NCBI GenBank assembly: GCA_047518225.1
Contig: JAKZRK010000155.1
Location: forward strand, 1-10,527
Source: GCA-2731375 sp047518225
GTDB taxonomy: Bacteria > Pseudomonadota > Alphaproteobacteria > GCA-2731375
Length of the DNA stretch: 10,527 bases
Direction: 5' to 3'
The notes under the pieces are model-generated. The model was not told the DNA's origin and searched no databases. It saw nothing but the letters and a program-made list of their open reading frames with translations. Made by a program: the position numbers and the translations under genes. This document shows, one piece after another, positions 1-7,215 of the stretch. Every line of letters starts with the position of its first letter. Within the stretch, counting starts at the first letter, position 1.

Positions 1-71
1 GACGAGCCAAGCTCGCCCGCATTTACCACAGGCCCATCAACAGCAACTTTCTTCTCAAAATTATCGGTCAT
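1..71 (-). CDS. Unidentified protein, N-terminal fragment (runs off left edge)
   Basis: An ATG at 71-69 on the minus strand opens a frame that stays open to the window edge, giving 23 codons (MTDNFEKKVAVDGPVVNAG, then ELGS). The start is well supported. A full AGGAGG lies at 85-80, 8 nt upstream. The visible residues are hydrophilic, so there is no signal peptide or membrane segment at the N-terminus. I do not recognise the family. The gene lies on the same strand as the tal-DUF484-xerC operon but 317 bp beyond the end of xerC, with its own leader. That leader contains an 11-bp hairpin overlapping the ribosome site, so translation may be controlled. The gene is called real because of the ribosome site; its product is unknown. 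Confidence 0.6.
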   Translation of the reverse strand, partial: MTDNFEKKVAVDGPVVNAGELGS

Positions 72-79
72 GTTCCGGT

Positions 80-121
80 CCTCCTTGGACACTTCGATTA
101 AGCCAATTCTGTGTCCAAGGA
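80..121 (-). promoter_or_regulatory. Hairpin that partly covers the ribosome site of the left-edge gene
   Basis: A perfect 11-bp inverted repeat (TCCTTGGACAC at 82-92, GTGTCCAAGGA at 111-121) encloses an 18-nt loop. In the minus-strand RNA its 3' arm contains AAGGA, the first part of the AAGGAGG ribosome site at 86-80. The start codon follows at 71. Folding would therefore pair most of the Shine-Dalgarno sequence and lower translation. The stop codon of a candidate 25-codon upstream ORF (98-100) falls inside the loop, so a ribosome finishing that ORF would open the stem. The repeat is seen directly; the regulatory role is inferred. Confidence 0.5.
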
Positions 122-175
122 AATCGGGTCCGACTCAGCGAAAGGATAGGTTGCGTTAGCCTTGACTTGCGGCAT
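98..175 (-). CDS. Candidate 25-aa leader peptide upstream of the left-edge gene
   Basis: A minus-strand frame from ATG (175-173) to TAA (100-98) would encode 25 residues beginning MPQVKANATY and ending DTELA. A modest AAGGG lies about 7 nt upstream of the ATG. The ORF runs through the 5' arm of the hairpin at 82-121 and ends in its loop, 26 nt before the next start codon. This is the arrangement seen in translationally coupled or attenuated leaders. The frame is also open further upstream, so the ATG at 175 is a choice. There is no similarity I recognise, and chance is a fair alternative. Confidence 0.25.
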   Translation of the reverse strand: MPQVKANATYPFAESDPISLDTELA

Positions 176-199
176 ACTGCGCCCTTGGCAACAACAATC

Positions 200-216
200 G
201 AAAGGAGGTGATCCAA
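200..216 (+). promoter_or_regulatory. Extended Shine-Dalgarno sequence, complement of the 16S rRNA 3' end
   Basis: GAAAGGAGGTGATCCAA matches the reverse complement of the 3' end of bacterial 16S rRNA over at least 15 consecutive bases, far more than the usual 4-6. The GGAGG core (204-208) is 7 nt from the ATG at 216, which is normal spacing. On the opposite strand the same bases read as an anti-Shine-Dalgarno sequence. Neighbouring bases do not resemble 16S rDNA, so this is not an rRNA fragment. Confidence 0.6.
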
Positions 217-296
217 TGTCTAGTGAAATGCGCGCCGTAACGATCGGCCGGGGTATTAATGGTGGACAAAGGGAAAGCCTCTCTGTCTTGACCTGA
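216..296 (+). CDS. Candidate small protein, 26 aa
   Basis: The frame ATG 216 to TGA 294-296 encodes MSSEMRAVTIGRGINGG followed by QRESLSVLT. It is hydrophilic with no membrane segment, and I do not recognise it. Three things favour a real transcription unit. There is an exceptionally long ribosome site 7 nt upstream, and an intrinsic terminator on the same strand starts 44 nt after the stop. No other plus-strand gene exists for that terminator to serve. A weak promoter candidate is TTGCGT (151-156) with CATACT (173-178), spacing 16. The transcript could instead be a regulatory RNA in which translation is incidental. Confidence 0.4.
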   Translation: MSSEMRAVTIGRGINGGQRESLSVLT

Positions 297-339
297 TACC
301 ATTGCAAGTGATCGGGACGTTCGTACGGCCCTATTCACC

Positions 340-379
340 GAAAGGCGGCCTGGTCTTATGACTGGCCGCCTTTCTTTTT
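340..379 (+). terminator. Intrinsic terminator on the plus strand
   Basis: GAAAGGCGGCC (340-350) and GGCCGCCTTTC (364-374) form a perfect 11-bp stem with a 13-nt loop, followed directly by TTTTT (375-379). The T-tract lies only on the plus-strand 3' side, so it best fits the small unit at 216-296. In the minus direction the stem follows xerC but is trailed by GGTGAATAGG, which would make a weak terminator at most. Confidence 0.8.
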
Positions 380-388
380 GCCGGCACA

Positions 389-1357
389 CTATTTTGAAAT
401 TGCCTGCCGCCGTTTTTTCGCCACGGCCTGGGCTTTGCGATAGACATCCAGCAGATGCTCCGCATTGACCTCGGTGTAGCGTTGGGTGGTCGACAGGCTG
501 GCATGGCCCAATAATTCCTGGATCGTGCGCAAATCGCCGCCCCCCGCCAAGAGATGGCTCGCGAAGGAATGCCGCAGGGCATGCGGCGTTGCCGTGGCGG
601 ATAGGCCAAGGTTGATGCGTAGTTGCTGCATCCGGGCGCGCACGACGCGCTGGTTCAAACGTTTACCACGCACGCCCAGGAACAACGGCCCCTGGGCCGG
701 TAGATCATGGGGGCATAGATCGAGATAGGCGGCCACAGCCTTAGCCACCACGGGCAGGACCGGGACCAGACGGTCCTTGCCGCCCTTGCCCCTGACCATC
801 AGGCTTTCTTCCAGGGGGGCCTGACCCCGGTTCAACGCCAGCGCCTCGGCAATGCGCAGGCCGCAGCCATATAACAGGGTCAACACCGCCACGTCGCGGG
901 CCTGTACCCAGGGCTCGTCAGACAGCGTGGCGACCTCTTCCACCGCCGTCACGGCCTCGTTCACCGGCAAGGGCTTGGGCACGCCATGGGGTTGCTTCGG
1001 CGTGCGCAGGCCGTGAATGGCGGCGTTGGCGAGCAGGTCCTGACGTTCGCAAAAGCGGAAGAAACTCCGCACCGATGACAGCGCCCGGGCCAACGAGGCC
1101 GGGCCCAGGCCATCGCGGCGGCGGCGGGCCAGATAGGCGCGGAAATCCAGGGTGCGCAATACGCCAAGATCATCCAGTCCGGGGGCCTGCCCCAGATGCG
1201 TTGTGACAAAATCAATAAAGCCGTTCAAATCTCGCTCATAGCCGGTCAGAGTATGTTCTGAATAACGGCGTTCCGATTGCAGCCATGTCCGCCAGCGCGC
1301 CACGGCGTCGGCCACGTTCGCTCCGCGCTGGGAATTTAGTTGGACAGATCCAGCCAT
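389..1357 (-). CDS. xerC: Tyrosine recombinase XerC
   Basis: XerC acts with XerD at the dif site to resolve chromosome dimers at cell division. All catalytic residues of the tyrosine recombinase family are visible: Arg168 (GCGLRIAE), Lys191 (GKGGKDR), His259 and Arg262 (HALRHS), His285 (LLGHAS) and nucleophile Tyr294 (QRYTEV). Their spacings match XerC/XerD. The N-terminal SAM-like core-binding domain covers about residues 15-110. Length (322 aa) is slightly above the family's usual ~300. XerC rather than XerD is called because a DUF484 gene lies directly upstream, as in E. coli. The ATG at 1357 overlaps the DUF484 gene by 22 bp and has only a distant GGAG. A GTG at 1315 (Val15) has GGAG 5 nt upstream and is a good alternative start. 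Confidence 0.95.
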   Translation of the reverse strand: MAGSVQLNSQRGANVADAVARWRTWLQSERRYSEHTLTGYERDLNGFIDFVTTHLGQAPGLDDLGVLRTLDFRAYLARRRRDGLGPASLARALSSVRSFFRFCERQDLLANAAIHGLRTPKQPHGVPKPLPVNEAVTAVEEVATLSDEPWVQARDVAVLTLLYGCGLRIAEALALNRGQAPLEESLMVRGKGGKDRLVPVLPVVAKAVAAYLDLCPHDLPAQGPLFLGVRGKRLNQRVVRARMQQLRINLGLSATATPHALRHSFASHLLAGGGDLRTIQELLGHASLSTTQRYTEVNAEHLLDVYRKAQAVAKKRRQAISK

Positions 1358-2064
1358 GACCGAAACAACCGCTCCATCAACCGGCTGAGGAATTGCAGCA
1401 TTTCCGTGCCTTGGCCGGGTTGGAATTCATCCCCGTCCCGGCTGCCAAGGGCCAACAACCCCGGCGGCGAGCCGGGCGAGGGCAACAAACGAACCAGCGC
1501 CTGGCTGCGCACCAGATCGGCGGCGGGGCCGAAAACCGCCCGGTCGCCACACCGCACCGCTTCCAACCGGGTGGCGGCCCCGGGGCCCAGCACGCGGTCA
1601 ACCTGGCCCGCCGGCAGCACATAGACACCTCCCGTGGGTGCCTGTGCCGGGCCGTCATCGGCCGTCTCGACACACAGGGTTACCGTATCGATACCAAGAA
1701 TTTCCGCCATGTCGCGGGTGATGACATGGATCAAATGTTCAAAATTGCGCGCTTCCAGCATGGCCAGGGCGGCGGCGTTAACCTTTTTCTGCGCGGCCTG
1801 GTTGGCGCGGCCGTTGGCCAATAATACTTCATGTTGAGCCTTCAGCCGGGTCACTTCATCGCACAGGCGCCGGGCCACGATCTGCCCCATATCCAGGACA
1901 TTTTCACCGCTATGCAGGGCCTCGGGACGCAGCAGGGGCAACAGATCAGGGTTGTCGCTCAGGAAATTTGGGTTTTCCAGCAAATAGCCGCGCACCACCT
2001 CCGCCTCGGGCGAATTGGCCGAAACCCTGCCGCGCGGTTTGGCCGATATGCGCTTGCCGGTCAT
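1336..2064 (-). CDS. DUF484 family protein
   Basis: This 242-aa protein has the DUF484 N-terminal signature (VRGYLLENPNFLSDNPDLL), a helical stretch around residues 60-100, and a C-terminal half resembling a GAF-like fold (about 105-240: a FEHLIHVITRDMAEILG helix, then DTVTLCVE). The biochemical role of the family is unknown. Genes of this family sit directly upstream of xerC in many proteobacteria, as here. A TTG at 2070 would overlap the tal stop. The ATG at 2064 is preferred because AAGGA (2075-2071) lies 6 nt before it. Its 3' end overlaps the annotated xerC start, so the two are probably translated together. Confidence 0.88.
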   Translation of the reverse strand: MTGKRISAKPRGRVSANSPEAEVVRGYLLENPNFLSDNPDLLPLLRPEALHSGENVLDMGQIVARRLCDEVTRLKAQHEVLLANGRANQAAQKKVNAAALAMLEARNFEHLIHVITRDMAEILGIDTVTLCVETADDGPAQAPTGGVYVLPAGQVDRVLGPGAATRLEAVRCGDRAVFGPAADLVRSQALVRLLPSPGSPPGLLALGSRDGDEFQPGQGTEMLQFLSRLMERLFRSWLDLSN

Positions 2065-2066
2065 GC

Positions 2067-2735
2067 TCAATCCTTGCGGTCCAGGATGGATTGTCCGGTT
2101 TTCCGCCAGTCGGCCAGGAAAGCATCCAGGCCCTTATCGGTCAAAACATGTTTGGCCAGCTGCCGGATCACGTCAGGGGGAATGGTACAGACATCGGCGC
2201 CCAGGCGGGCGGCTTGCAGCACGTGCATCGGTGAACGGATCGAGGCGACCAGGACTTCCGTTTGGAAGCTGTCATAATTGCCATAGAGCGCCGTGATCTC
2301 GGCGACCAACTGCATGCCGTCATGGCCGATATCATCCAACCGGCCCACGAACGGCGAAATGAAAGAAGCCCCGGCCTTGGCCGCCAAAAGGGCCTGATTG
2401 GCTGAAAAACAAAGGGTGACGTTAACCTGGGTGCCATCCTGTCTAAGGGTGTGGCAGGCTTTCAGGCCGTCCCAGGTCAAGGGCACCTTGACCGCGACGT
2501 TATCGGCGATCTTGGCCAGGGTCCGGCCTTCCGCCACCATCGCCTCGACCTCCGTCGCCGCCACTTCGGCGCTGACCGGGCCGTCCACCAACGCGCAGAT
2601 TTCCGCCACCACGTCGAAAAAATCGCGCCCCGACTTTGCGATCAGGGATGGATTCGTGGTCACCCCGTCCAGCAGTCCGGTCGCGGCCAGGTCGCGGATT
2701 TCAGCGACATCGGCGGTATCTACAAAAAATTTCAT
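2067..2735 (-). CDS. tal: Small transaldolase (FSA/TalC-like family)
   Basis: This 222-aa class I aldolase should transfer dihydroxyacetone units between sugar phosphates in the non-oxidative pentose phosphate pathway, in the cytoplasm. The N-terminus MKFFVDTADV carries conserved Asp6. TTNPSL is at 26-31, the Schiff-base lysine is Lys83 (AVKVP), and SPFVGRLDD is at 127-135. Length matches the short ~215-220 aa subfamily that includes fructose-6-phosphate aldolase. Two residues that separate the activities read as transaldolase: Glu57 (Gln59 in E. coli FsaA) and Phe129 (Tyr131 in FsaA). I therefore favour transaldolase. The start has AAGG a few bases upstream. It is the first gene of the tal-DUF484-xerC operon and is divergent from priA. 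Confidence 0.93.
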   Translation of the reverse strand: MKFFVDTADVAEIRDLAATGLLDGVTTNPSLIAKSGRDFFDVVAEICALVDGPVSAEVAATEVEAMVAEGRTLAKIADNVAVKVPLTWDGLKACHTLRQDGTQVNVTLCFSANQALLAAKAGASFISPFVGRLDDIGHDGMQLVAEITALYGNYDSFQTEVLVASIRSPMHVLQAARLGADVCTIPPDVIRQLAKHVLTDKGLDAFLADWRKTGQSILDRKD

Positions 2736-2836
2736 GGCACCTTCATTCCGAATTAACCAGGTCCTCGCCCCGAATTATCGCCTGCAATTGTCATCGCTAC
2801 TTGTCGGCATCGGCGGGGACAGGCAGAGTCTAGCCG
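2736..2836. promoter_or_regulatory. Divergent intergenic region between tal and priA
   Basis: These 101 bp must carry the promoters of both the tal operon (minus) and priA (plus). I see no convincing -35/-10 pair on either strand. An exact direct repeat CCGAATTA occurs at 2748-2755 and 2770-2777, 22 bp apart or about two helical turns. It may be an operator or chance. Confidence 0.4.
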
Positions 2837-5062
2837 ATGGCCGCGCCCCATACCAGTGAAGCTGATGCGAAATTCGACGACATGGCACCGCCGCGCCGGG
2901 TGCATGTCTTGCTGCCTTTACCCCTGGGCAGCGCCTATGACTACCTGGTTCCCCAGGGAGAGCTGATCCAGGCCGGTGATTTCGTCGCCGTTCCCCTGGG
3001 CCGGCGCACCGTGGTCGGCGTGCTCTGGGGCGAAGGATCGGCCGATCCCGATCATGCGGTGGCCGAAAGCCGTCTGCGCCCCGTCGCACACCGAATACCC
3101 ACACCGGCAATGGCCGAGGTGACCCGCCGCTTCGTCGAATGGTTGGCGGATTATACCTGCGCCTCGCCCGGCGCGGTGCTGCGCATGGCCATGTCGGTCA
3201 GGGCGGCGTTGGAGCCGCCGCGCCCCCGCCTGGCCTACGCCCTGGCCGGCCCGCCCCCCAGCCGCATGACCGGGGCCAGGCAACGGGTCATCGAAGTTCT
3301 GGCCGACGGCATCCCCCTGCCCGGCGCAACCATCGCGGAACTGGCGGCAGTCAGCAGCGGCGTGGTCCGGGGCCTGTTGAAGCAAGGCACCTTGCGGGAG
3401 GTACAATTGCCCAGCGAATTGGCGGTGCCGGAGCCCGATTGGCGAAAGTCCGGCAAGAAGTTGAACGAGGAGCAGCGGGACGCCGCGGCGGCCCTGCGGG
3501 GGAAAATAGAGGCGGGGGGTTATTCCACCACATTGTTGGACGGCGTGACCGGCGCCGGCAAGACGGAGGTCTATTTGGAGGCGGTCGCCGCCACCTTGGC
3601 CCGGGGCCGCCAGGTTCTGGTTCTGGTGCCCGAAATTGGCCTGACCGCGCAATGGCTGGAGCGGTTCGAGACACGCTTCGGCGCCGCGCCCCTGGCCTGG
3701 CATTCGGATCTGGGCGCGGCGAGGCGCCGGCTGACCTGGCGGGCCGTGGCCCAGGGCCGGGCCAGGGTGGTGGTCGGGGCGCGGTCGGCGCTGTTTCTGC
3801 CCTACACGGATTTGGGCCTGATCGTGGTGGATGAAGAGCACGACGGCGCCTTCAAACAGGAAGACGGGGTAATCTACCACGCCCGGGACATGGCCGTTTT
3901 GCGGGCCTCGCTGGGAGAAATACCCATTGTCCTGGTCTCCGCCACCCCCAGTCTGGAAAGCCAGGTCAATGTGGAGACCGGCCGCTATGGCAGGCTGCAT
4001 CTGCCGAGCCGCATCGGCAGCGCCCAACTGCCGCAAATCGAAGCCGTGGATATGCGCGGCGAAGCGCCATCAGGGCCGCAATGGCTGTCGCCGGTCCTGG
4101 TCACGGCCATGCAGGAGACCCTGGCGGCGGGCGAACAGGTTTTGTTGTTTTTGAACCGGCGCGGTTATGCCCCCCTGACCCTGTGCCGGACCTGCGGCCA
4201 CCGCCTGCAATGCCCCCATTGCACCGCCTGGCTGGTGGAACACCGCTTTCATGGCCGCCTGCAATGTCACCATTGCGGCTTCAACCTGCGCCAACCCGAT
4301 GCCTGCCCGGAATGCGCCGCGATAGGCAGCCTGGTCGCCTGTGGCCCCGGTGTCGAACGGCTGGGCGAAGAAGTGGACAAGTTGTTTCCCGACGTCCCCC
4401 GCATGTTGATAGCCTCCGACACCTTGCGCGGCCCGGAGGCGGCGGCCGAGGCCATCAAGCAGATCGCCGGGGGCGAGGTCGCCCTGATAATCGGCACCCA
4501 GATCGTCGCCAAGGGCCATCACTTTCCCATGCTGACCCTGGTCGGCGTGATCGATGCCGATCTTGGTTTGCAGGGCGGCGATCTGCGGGCGGCGGAACGG
4601 ACCTATCAGATGCTGCATCAGGTGGCGGGCCGCTCTGGGCGGGCGCAACGTCCCGGCCGGGCCCTGTTACAGACCTATATGCCCGAACATCCGGTGATGC
4701 AGGCCTTGATTTCCGGCCAGCGGGACCGCTTCATGGCCCAGGAGCGGGAGGCCCGCCGGGCCCAGGGCCTGCCCCCTTTTGGCCGGCTGGTGGCCTTGAT
4801 CGTTTCCGGCCGGGACGAGGCCCAGGTAATGCAAACCGCCCGCGATCTGGGCCGGGCCGCGCCACGGCAGGGGAAGGTGGAAATCCTCGGCCCCGCGCCC
4901 GCGCCCCTGAGCCTGCTGCGCGGCCGCTTCCGCCAGCGCCTGTTGTTGAAAACCCCGCGCGCCGTCAACGCCTCGGCCCTGGCCAGGGCCTGGGTGGAAG
5001 GGGTCGACTACCCCAACCACGTACGGGTGGCGATCGATGTGGATCCGTATAGCTTCTTGTAA
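2837..5062 (+). CDS. priA: Primosomal protein N' (replication restart helicase PriA)
   Basis: PriA is a 3'-to-5' superfamily 2 DNA helicase that recognises stalled forks and reloads the replicative helicase. Visible parts in order are the N-terminal 3'-DNA-binding domain (RVHVLLPLPLGSAYDY, about residues 20-36), Walker A GVTGAGKT (236-243) and the DEEH Walker B box (332-335). An eight-cysteine double zinc site (C450-xx-C through C490-xx-C493) interrupts the helicase lobes. Motifs GTQIVAKGHHFP and HQVAGRSGRA follow. Length (741 aa) is normal for the family. The ATG at 2837 lacks a well-spaced ribosome site. The in-frame ATG at 2882, directly before the conserved domain, is an alternative with no better site. 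In many alphaproteobacteria atpH follows priA; here it does not. Confidence 0.97.
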   Translation: MAAPHTSEADAKFDDMAPPRRVHVLLPLPLGSAYDYLVPQGELIQAGDFVAVPLGRRTVVGVLWGEGSADPDHAVAESRLRPVAHRIPTPAMAEVTRRFVEWLADYTCASPGAVLRMAMSVRAALEPPRPRLAYALAGPPPSRMTGARQRVIEVLADGIPLPGATIAELAAVSSGVVRGLLKQGTLREVQLPSELAVPEPDWRKSGKKLNEEQRDAAAALRGKIEAGGYSTTLLDGVTGAGKTEVYLEAVAATLARGRQVLVLVPEIGLTAQWLERFETRFGAAPLAWHSDLGAARRRLTWRAVAQGRARVVVGARSALFLPYTDLGLIVVDEEHDGAFKQEDGVIYHARDMAVLRASLGEIPIVLVSATPSLESQVNVETGRYGRLHLPSRIGSAQLPQIEAVDMRGEAPSGPQWLSPVLVTAMQETLAAGEQVLLFLNRRGYAPLTLCRTCGHRLQCPHCTAWLVEHRFHGRLQCHHCGFNLRQPDACPECAAIGSLVACGPGVERLGEEVDKLFPDVPRMLIASDTLRGPEAAAEAIKQIAGGEVALIIGTQIVAKGHHFPMLTLVGVIDADLGLQGGDLRAAERTYQMLHQVAGRSGRAQRPGRALLQTYMPEHPVMQALISGQRDRFMAQEREARRAQGLPPFGRLVALIVSGRDEAQVMQTARDLGRAAPRQGKVEILGPAPAPLSLLRGRFRQRLLLKTPRAVNASALARAWVEGVDYPNHVRVAIDVDPYSFL

Positions 5063-5478
5063 GTTCAAAGTTTGATTTCAGGTCGAATAGGGACTTGTGC
5101 CACCGGCATGCTCCCCAGCGCAACCTGGCGCTAACGCCAGAACACAGCTATACCAAAATCGGGACAGACGTTTCCCGCGCAACCGGGAACCCACGGCAGA
5201 TGGAGAGCACATCCTCTAAACTGTTGATTTCATTGCTAAATCAAAAGCATATGGATGCCCGATGTTGGCTGGAATTGGACTCCATTGATAAAAGAGAGAA
5301 GAGGCGCGGTCCCATTGAGCGACCAAGTTCGCGGTTGCAGCACACCAGATGTCGGGCCTCGGTCGTTTTGCTCGGTCAACCTATCGCGGTCACCTTGCGC
5401 TATCGTGCCAATACCGGAGTATCGCTTGCTAAAATGCAGCTGCGTGCGGATGATTTGGCTTAGATAGAGGTACTCTTG
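5063..5478. other. Intergenic region between priA and the secretion genes
   Basis: No convincing gene is seen in these ~415 bp. The plus-strand frame at 5095-5463 has no ribosome site and no recognisable motif. A 6-bp stem with a 4-nt loop (CTGGCG 5125-5130, CGCCAG 5135-5140) lacks a T-tract, so priA has no clear terminator. A 7-bp inverted repeat lies at 5224-5244. The ribosome site AGAGG (5466-5470) of the next gene ends the region. From here rightward the sequence is visibly less GC-rich than the priA side. Confidence 0.5.
5224..5244. promoter_or_regulatory. Inverted repeat, possible operator of the secretion genes
   Basis: TTGATTT (5224-5230) and AAATCAA (5238-5244) are a perfect 7-bp inverted repeat around a 7-nt spacer, about 235 bp before the secretion ATPase gene. 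The symmetry suits a dimeric regulator. The half-sites resemble those of FNR/CRP-type boxes (TTGAT...ATCAA), but the spacing is 11 rather than 4, so it is not a standard FNR box. The role is unproven. Confidence 0.3.
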
Positions 5479-7197
5479 ATGGTCGAACGCGCGAAGCTCC
5501 ATTCCGTCATTCAATTTGTCATCAGTAGTTGTCGACGGGCGCTGGTCTGGCTGTTCTTGTTCAGCCTCGGCATAAATCTGCTGATCCTCGCTTCGCCCAT
5601 TTATATGATGCAGGTGTTCGACCGGGTGCTCGCGAGCGGCCGCTTTGAAACGCTGATATTCCTGACCTTGATCGCCGGCTTCGCCGTCTTCGTGATGGGC
5701 GTTGTCGAGACCGCGCGGGGCCGTTTCCTTATTCGCGTCGGCAATTGGCTTGATCACCGTCTTTCCCAGCATGTCATTGCCTCGACACTGTCGGCACGCC
5801 TTGCCGGCCACGCCGGCACGGCGCAGCCGCTGCGCGACCTTGCAACACTGCGTTTGACGATTGCCAGCCCCAGCATCAATGCCGTTATTGATACACCCTG
5901 GGTACCGGCTTTTATTGTCATCATCTGGCTGATGCACCCGCTGCTGGGCCTTGTCGCGCTGGGCGGTGCGATCGTCTTGTTCGCCGTGGCGTTGATCAAC
6001 GAACTGGTATCCAGGAACGCGCTAAGGAGGGCCGGACAGTTCTCCATCGCAGCGACGCAATCGGTCGAGTCGGCGCTTAGAAATGCTGAAGTAGTCCAGG
6101 CTTTGGGTATGTTGCCGGCGCTTCTGGGGCGTTACGGAAATACCAACGCCAAGGCGTTGGAAGCACAAAGTCGGGCTGGCGACCGTGGCGCGGCGCTGGT
6201 CGGCTTGTCGAAATCGCTCCGCCTGTTTGTCCAAATTGCGATCCTGGGGAGCGGTGCCTGGCTGGTGTTGCAGGGAGAGCTGACATCGGGTGGAATGATT
6301 GCCGCATCAATACTGCTGGGCCGGGCGCTCGCGCCGGTCGAACAATCGATCGGCGCCTGGCGGCAATTGGTTGGCGCACGGGATGCCTGGCAGAGATTGA
6401 CGCATCTGCTTAGTAACGTTTCGACCCAGGCAAAAGGCATTTCATTACCGCCGCCCAACGGGGATTTGAGCTGCCAGCAGATGACTCTCGTCCCTGCCGG
6501 TAACAAGAATCCAATATTGCGTAACATCACGTTCGATCTCGCCAGAGGAGAGACGTTGGGTATCATTGGGCCGTCAGCGGCGGGGAAATCCAGTCTGTGC
6601 AAGGTGCTGACCGGCGCCTGGAAACTGACATACGGTCATGCGCGGCTGGATGGTGCCAATATTACATCCTGGCACGCCGACGAACTGGGGCCTCATCTTG
6701 GCTATCTGCCGCAGGATGTTGAGTTGTTCGCGGGAACCGTTTCGGAAAATATTGCACGGTTGGCTCCCGATCCGGATACCGCGGCCGTCGTCACCGCCGC
6801 CAAGACCGCCGGTGTTCATGACATTATCCTGTCCCTGTCCGATGGCTACGACACCGAAGTCGGTGAAGCCGGTTCATTCCTATCCGGCGGAGAACGCCAA
6901 AGGGTGGGACTGGCCCGTGCCTTTTACGGCAAGCCGAAGCTGATCGTCTTGGACGAGCCGAATGCGAGCCTGGACGCCGCAGGCGAGAACGCATTGGTCG
7001 ACGCCATCATTGCCGCCAGGGAATGGCGGGCGACAGTGCTTCTGGTGACCCATCAGCCGGGCATTCTGCGCACGATAGACAAACTGTTAGTACTGCAGGA
7101 CGGTGAAATTCAGGCATTTGGCCCCCGTGATGAAGTCCTCGTCAAACTTCGTCAAGCGGCAGCACCGGCGCAAATCCCGGCGGGCGGCGTTTCATGA
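5479..7197 (+). CDS. Type I secretion ABC transporter, ATPase/permease (PrtD type)
   Basis: This inner-membrane exporter half-transporter uses ATP to push unfolded proteins through a type I channel. The transmembrane part covers residues ~20-300, with hydrophobic segments near 22-43, 58-78, 140-185 and 245-290. It opens with the PrtD/HlyB-typical run LGINLLILASPIYMMQVFDR. The nucleotide-binding domain has Walker A GPSAAGKS (364-371), Q-loop GYLPQDVELF, signature LSGGERQ (468-474), Walker B with D492/E493, and H-loop His525. The 572-aa length and the absence of an N-terminal C39-like domain fit the PrtD branch rather than HlyB. The ATG at 5479 is preferred over the adjacent TTG (5476), with AGAGG 8 nt upstream. 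The fusion-protein gene follows at once, suggesting an operon. Confidence 0.93.
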   Translation: MVERAKLHSVIQFVISSCRRALVWLFLFSLGINLLILASPIYMMQVFDRVLASGRFETLIFLTLIAGFAVFVMGVVETARGRFLIRVGNWLDHRLSQHVIASTLSARLAGHAGTAQPLRDLATLRLTIASPSINAVIDTPWVPAFIVIIWLMHPLLGLVALGGAIVLFAVALINELVSRNALRRAGQFSIAATQSVESALRNAEVVQALGMLPALLGRYGNTNAKALEAQSRAGDRGAALVGLSKSLRLFVQIAILGSGAWLVLQGELTSGGMIAASILLGRALAPVEQSIGAWRQLVGARDAWQRLTHLLSNVSTQAKGISLPPPNGDLSCQQMTLVPAGNKNPILRNITFDLARGETLGIIGPSAAGKSSLCKVLTGAWKLTYGHARLDGANITSWHADELGPHLGYLPQDVELFAGTVSENIARLAPDPDTAAVVTAAKTAGVHDIILSLSDGYDTEVGEAGSFLSGGERQRVGLARAFYGKPKLIVLDEPNASLDAAGENALVDAIIAAREWRATVLLVTHQPGILRTIDKLLVLQDGEIQAFGPRDEVLVKLRQAAAPAQIPAGGVS

Positions 7198-7215
7198 CCG
7201 GTGGGAGATGGAACA

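Noticed and set aside
200..216. Fragment of the 16S rRNA 3' end on the minus strand
   Set aside because: Only about 15-17 bases match; the adjoining bases on both sides do not resemble 16S rDNA or its spacer.
2918..4036. Long minus-strand frame of 372 codons inside priA
   Set aside because: It is antisense to clear PriA motifs; GC-rich genes commonly give long open antisense frames.
4081..5052. Long plus-strand frame of 323 codons inside priA
   Set aside because: It overlaps the PriA frame across the zinc site and helicase motifs; its Gly/Arg/Pro-rich translation is a shadow.
5125..5140. Intrinsic terminator of priA
   Set aside because: The 6-bp stem has a 4-nt loop but no T-tract follows.
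5095..5463. Plus-strand frame of 122 codons in the priA-exporter gap
   Set aside because: No ribosome site, no recognisable motif, and a composition like non-coding sequence.
5236..5937. Minus-strand frame of 233 codons overlapping the secretion ATPase gene
   Set aside because: It lies antisense to the well-supported membrane domain, and its low-complexity polar composition is typical of shadow frames.
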